From Actinomycetota bacterium (lineage in GTDB: Bacteria; Actinomycetota; Geothermincolia; Fen-727; Anoxymicrobiaceae): a stretch of DNA of 7,406 nucleotides. The notes below the pieces were generated by a model. The model ran no database searches and had not been told where the DNA came from. It saw only the letters and a program-made list of their open reading frames with translations. Position numbers and translations under genes: made by a program. The stretch covers positions 1 through 7,406 of the forward strand of contig PMDX01000063.1 of the NCBI GenBank assembly GCA_003154635.1, given 5' to 3'. Shown here piece after piece: positions 6,465-7,406 of the stretch. Each line of letters begins with the position of its first letter. Position 1 is the first letter of the stretch.

Positions 6465-6470
6465 CCTCCC
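6465..6470 (-). promoter_or_regulatory. prs: Ribosome binding site GGGAGG that fixes the prs start
   Basis: A near-consensus Shine-Dalgarno sequence with an 8-nt spacer to TTG at 6456, in the 40-nt gap between glmU and prs. ATG at 6429, nine codons later, has only a weak purine stretch before it. Confidence 0.7.
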
Positions 6471-6496
6471 TCTCCCTGTATGTATCAACGGCCAGT

Positions 6497-7406
6497 CTAT
6501 CGTACCCGCCGGCTACGGCCGGCGACCCGGTGCCCTTTTTTCTTCTCGCGCCAGTCCGCAACGTTCTTCTGCTCGGTCCGCTCGATCCCAAGTGCGTTGG
6601 CCGGAACGTCCTTGTATATGGTCGAGCCGGCCCCGGTCGTCGCACTTTCGCCTATCTCGACGGGCGCGACCATCATTGTGTCGCTGCCGATGAAAGCGTT
6701 GTCACCGACAACGGTGCGGTGCTTCGACTCCCCGTCGTAGTTACAGGTTATGCTACCAGCGCCGATATTGGCTTCCCTTCCTATGTCCGCATCTCCCATA
6801 TACGAAAGATGGGGCACTTTGCTGCCTTCACCGACGACCGTGTTCTTCATCTCTACGAAGCTGCCTATCTTGCACCCTGGGCCGATCTTGCACCCGGGCC
6901 TCAACTTCGAGTACGGCCCGATCGTGACCCTGTCGGCGACCTCCACCGCGTCCAGCCAGCAGAATCCCAGGTCGCAGTGGTCGCCGATCACGGAGTCATT
7001 GATCTCCGAGCACGGACCGACCTTGCAGCCGCTCCCTATCCTGGTAGCGCCGCTTGCGAATACCAGCGGCATTATAACGGTATCCCGGCCCACTTCGACA
7101 CCGTGGTCAATGTACGTCCGGTCGGGATCGACCAGCGTGACCCCCTCTACCATTAGTGCCGAGTTGATCCTCTTCCTCATCAAGGTGCCGGCCTCGGCGA
7201 GCTGCTCGCGGTCGTTTATGCCCATGGCTTCTTCGGGCGTGCCTCTGATGGCAACGACCATCCGGCCCGCTGACATGAACTGCTCGACGACATCAGTCAG
7301 GTAGTACTCGCCCTGCGCGTTATTCGGCTTCAATGCCTTGAGTGCCTCGTCAAGAAGCGCGCGGTCGAAAGCGTACATGCTGGTGTTTATCTCGTTTATC
7401 GCGAGC
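6497..7406 (-). CDS. glmU: Bifunctional GlmU, C-terminal 302 residues (5' end outside window)
   Basis: GlmU acetylates glucosamine 1-phosphate and then uridylylates it to UDP-GlcNAc, the precursor of peptidoglycan. The visible part begins near the end of the N-terminal pyrophosphorylase domain at INEINTSMYAFD; the GIND motif, about 60 residues later, supplies the Asn that binds metal with UDP-GlcNAc. A long run of hexapeptide repeats follows, forming the left-handed beta-helix acetyltransferase domain. Acetyltransferase residues are in place: RPG (substrate Arg), SFVEMKN (Lys), the catalytic His in KVPHLSYMGD, NIGAGSITCNYDG (Asn and Tyr), FIGSD (Ser) and the final GIERTEQKN. The tail is basic (KKKGHRVAGRSRRVR), as in many GlmU proteins. 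About 150 N-terminal residues, including the nucleotide-binding loop, lie beyond the window. It heads the visible cluster and ends 40 nt before prs. Confidence 0.97.
   Translation of the reverse strand, partial: LAINEINTSMYAFDRALLDEALKALKPNNAQGEYYLTDVVEQFMSAGRMVVAIRGTPEEAMGINDREQLAEAGTLMRKRINSALMVEGVTLVDPDRTYIDHGVEVGRDTVIMPLVFASGATRIGSGCKVGPCSEINDSVIGDHCDLGFCWLDAVEVADRVTIGPYSKLRPGCKIGPGCKIGSFVEMKNTVVGEGSKVPHLSYMGDADIGREANIGAGSITCNYDGESKHRTVVGDNAFIGSDTMMVAPVEIGESATTGAGSTIYKDVPANALGIERTEQKNVADWREKKKGHRVAGRSRRVR
6867..6902 (-). repeat. glmU: Two near-identical 18-bp units in glmU
   Basis: Two adjacent 18-bp units (6867-6884 and 6885-6902) match at about 14 of 18 positions by eye. Together they encode RPGCKIGPGCKIG, that is, two successive PGCKIG turns of the beta-helix. 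Against the E. coli-type sequence the region has normal length, so this is similarity between neighbouring hexapeptide turns and not an extra insertion. Confidence 0.6.

Noticed and set aside
6457..6645. Longer N-terminus for Prs starting at 6645
   Set aside because: The extra 63 residues overlap glmU, are Arg/Pro-rich and unlike Prs. The GGGAGG-TTG start at 6456 gives the normal family length.
4993..6693. A 566-codon open frame on the plus strand across rplY and prs
   Set aside because: It lies antisense to two clearly identified genes with all family motifs. Long antisense frames are expected in high-GC coding DNA; the product (many His, Arg and Asp, low complexity) resembles no protein family.
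6419..7156. A 245-codon plus-strand frame over glmU
   Set aside because: Antisense shadow of glmU; no recognisable motif or ribosome binding site, and all neighbours run on the minus strand.
1..7406. Mobile element, CRISPR array, RNA gene or defence island
   Set aside because: No transposase, integrase, terminal repeats, regularly spaced repeats or tRNA-like sequence is seen; the window is a housekeeping operon plus three accessory genes.

Overview
The window is a compact stretch of high-GC bacterial chromosome in which every supported gene lies on the minus strand. Transcription therefore runs from position 7406 towards position 1. In that direction the genes are: the 3' two-thirds of glmU; prs; rplY in its long Ctc form; pth; a lipoprotein gene; a second, paralogous lipoprotein gene; a gene for a small helical protein of unknown function; and the 5' two-thirds of mfd. 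Both end genes are cut by the window edges.

The backbone order glmU-prs-ctc/rplY-pth-mfd is the classic arrangement of Gram-positive (Firmicutes and Actinomycetota) genomes. Together with the high GC content and frequent TTG/GTG starts, it suggests a high-GC Gram-positive or a deep-branching actinobacterial lineage. The sequence alone does not settle the phylum.

Region by region: 6497-7406 is glmU (UDP-GlcNAc synthesis for peptidoglycan). 5491-6456 is prs (PRPP synthesis for nucleotides, His and Trp). 4801-5472 is rplY (50S protein L25, binds 5S rRNA). 4197-4817 is pth (recycling of peptidyl-tRNA). 2472-4204 is a three-gene accessory block: two lipoproteins followed by a soluble helical protein. 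1-2296 is mfd (rescue of stalled RNA polymerase and recruitment of repair). Intergenic distances are short or negative (about 40, 18, -17, -8, 22 and 40 nt) down to the unknown gene, consistent with one operon. The only sizeable gap is 175 nt just before mfd, which holds a small GC hairpin but no clear terminator or promoter.

The conserved genes look intact, with their key motifs present. The parts that repay a closer look are the accessory block between pth and mfd (above all the tandem lipoprotein paralogs), the unresolved pth start, and the unusual number of TTG starts. I see no mobile element, CRISPR array, tRNA, rRNA or defence system here.
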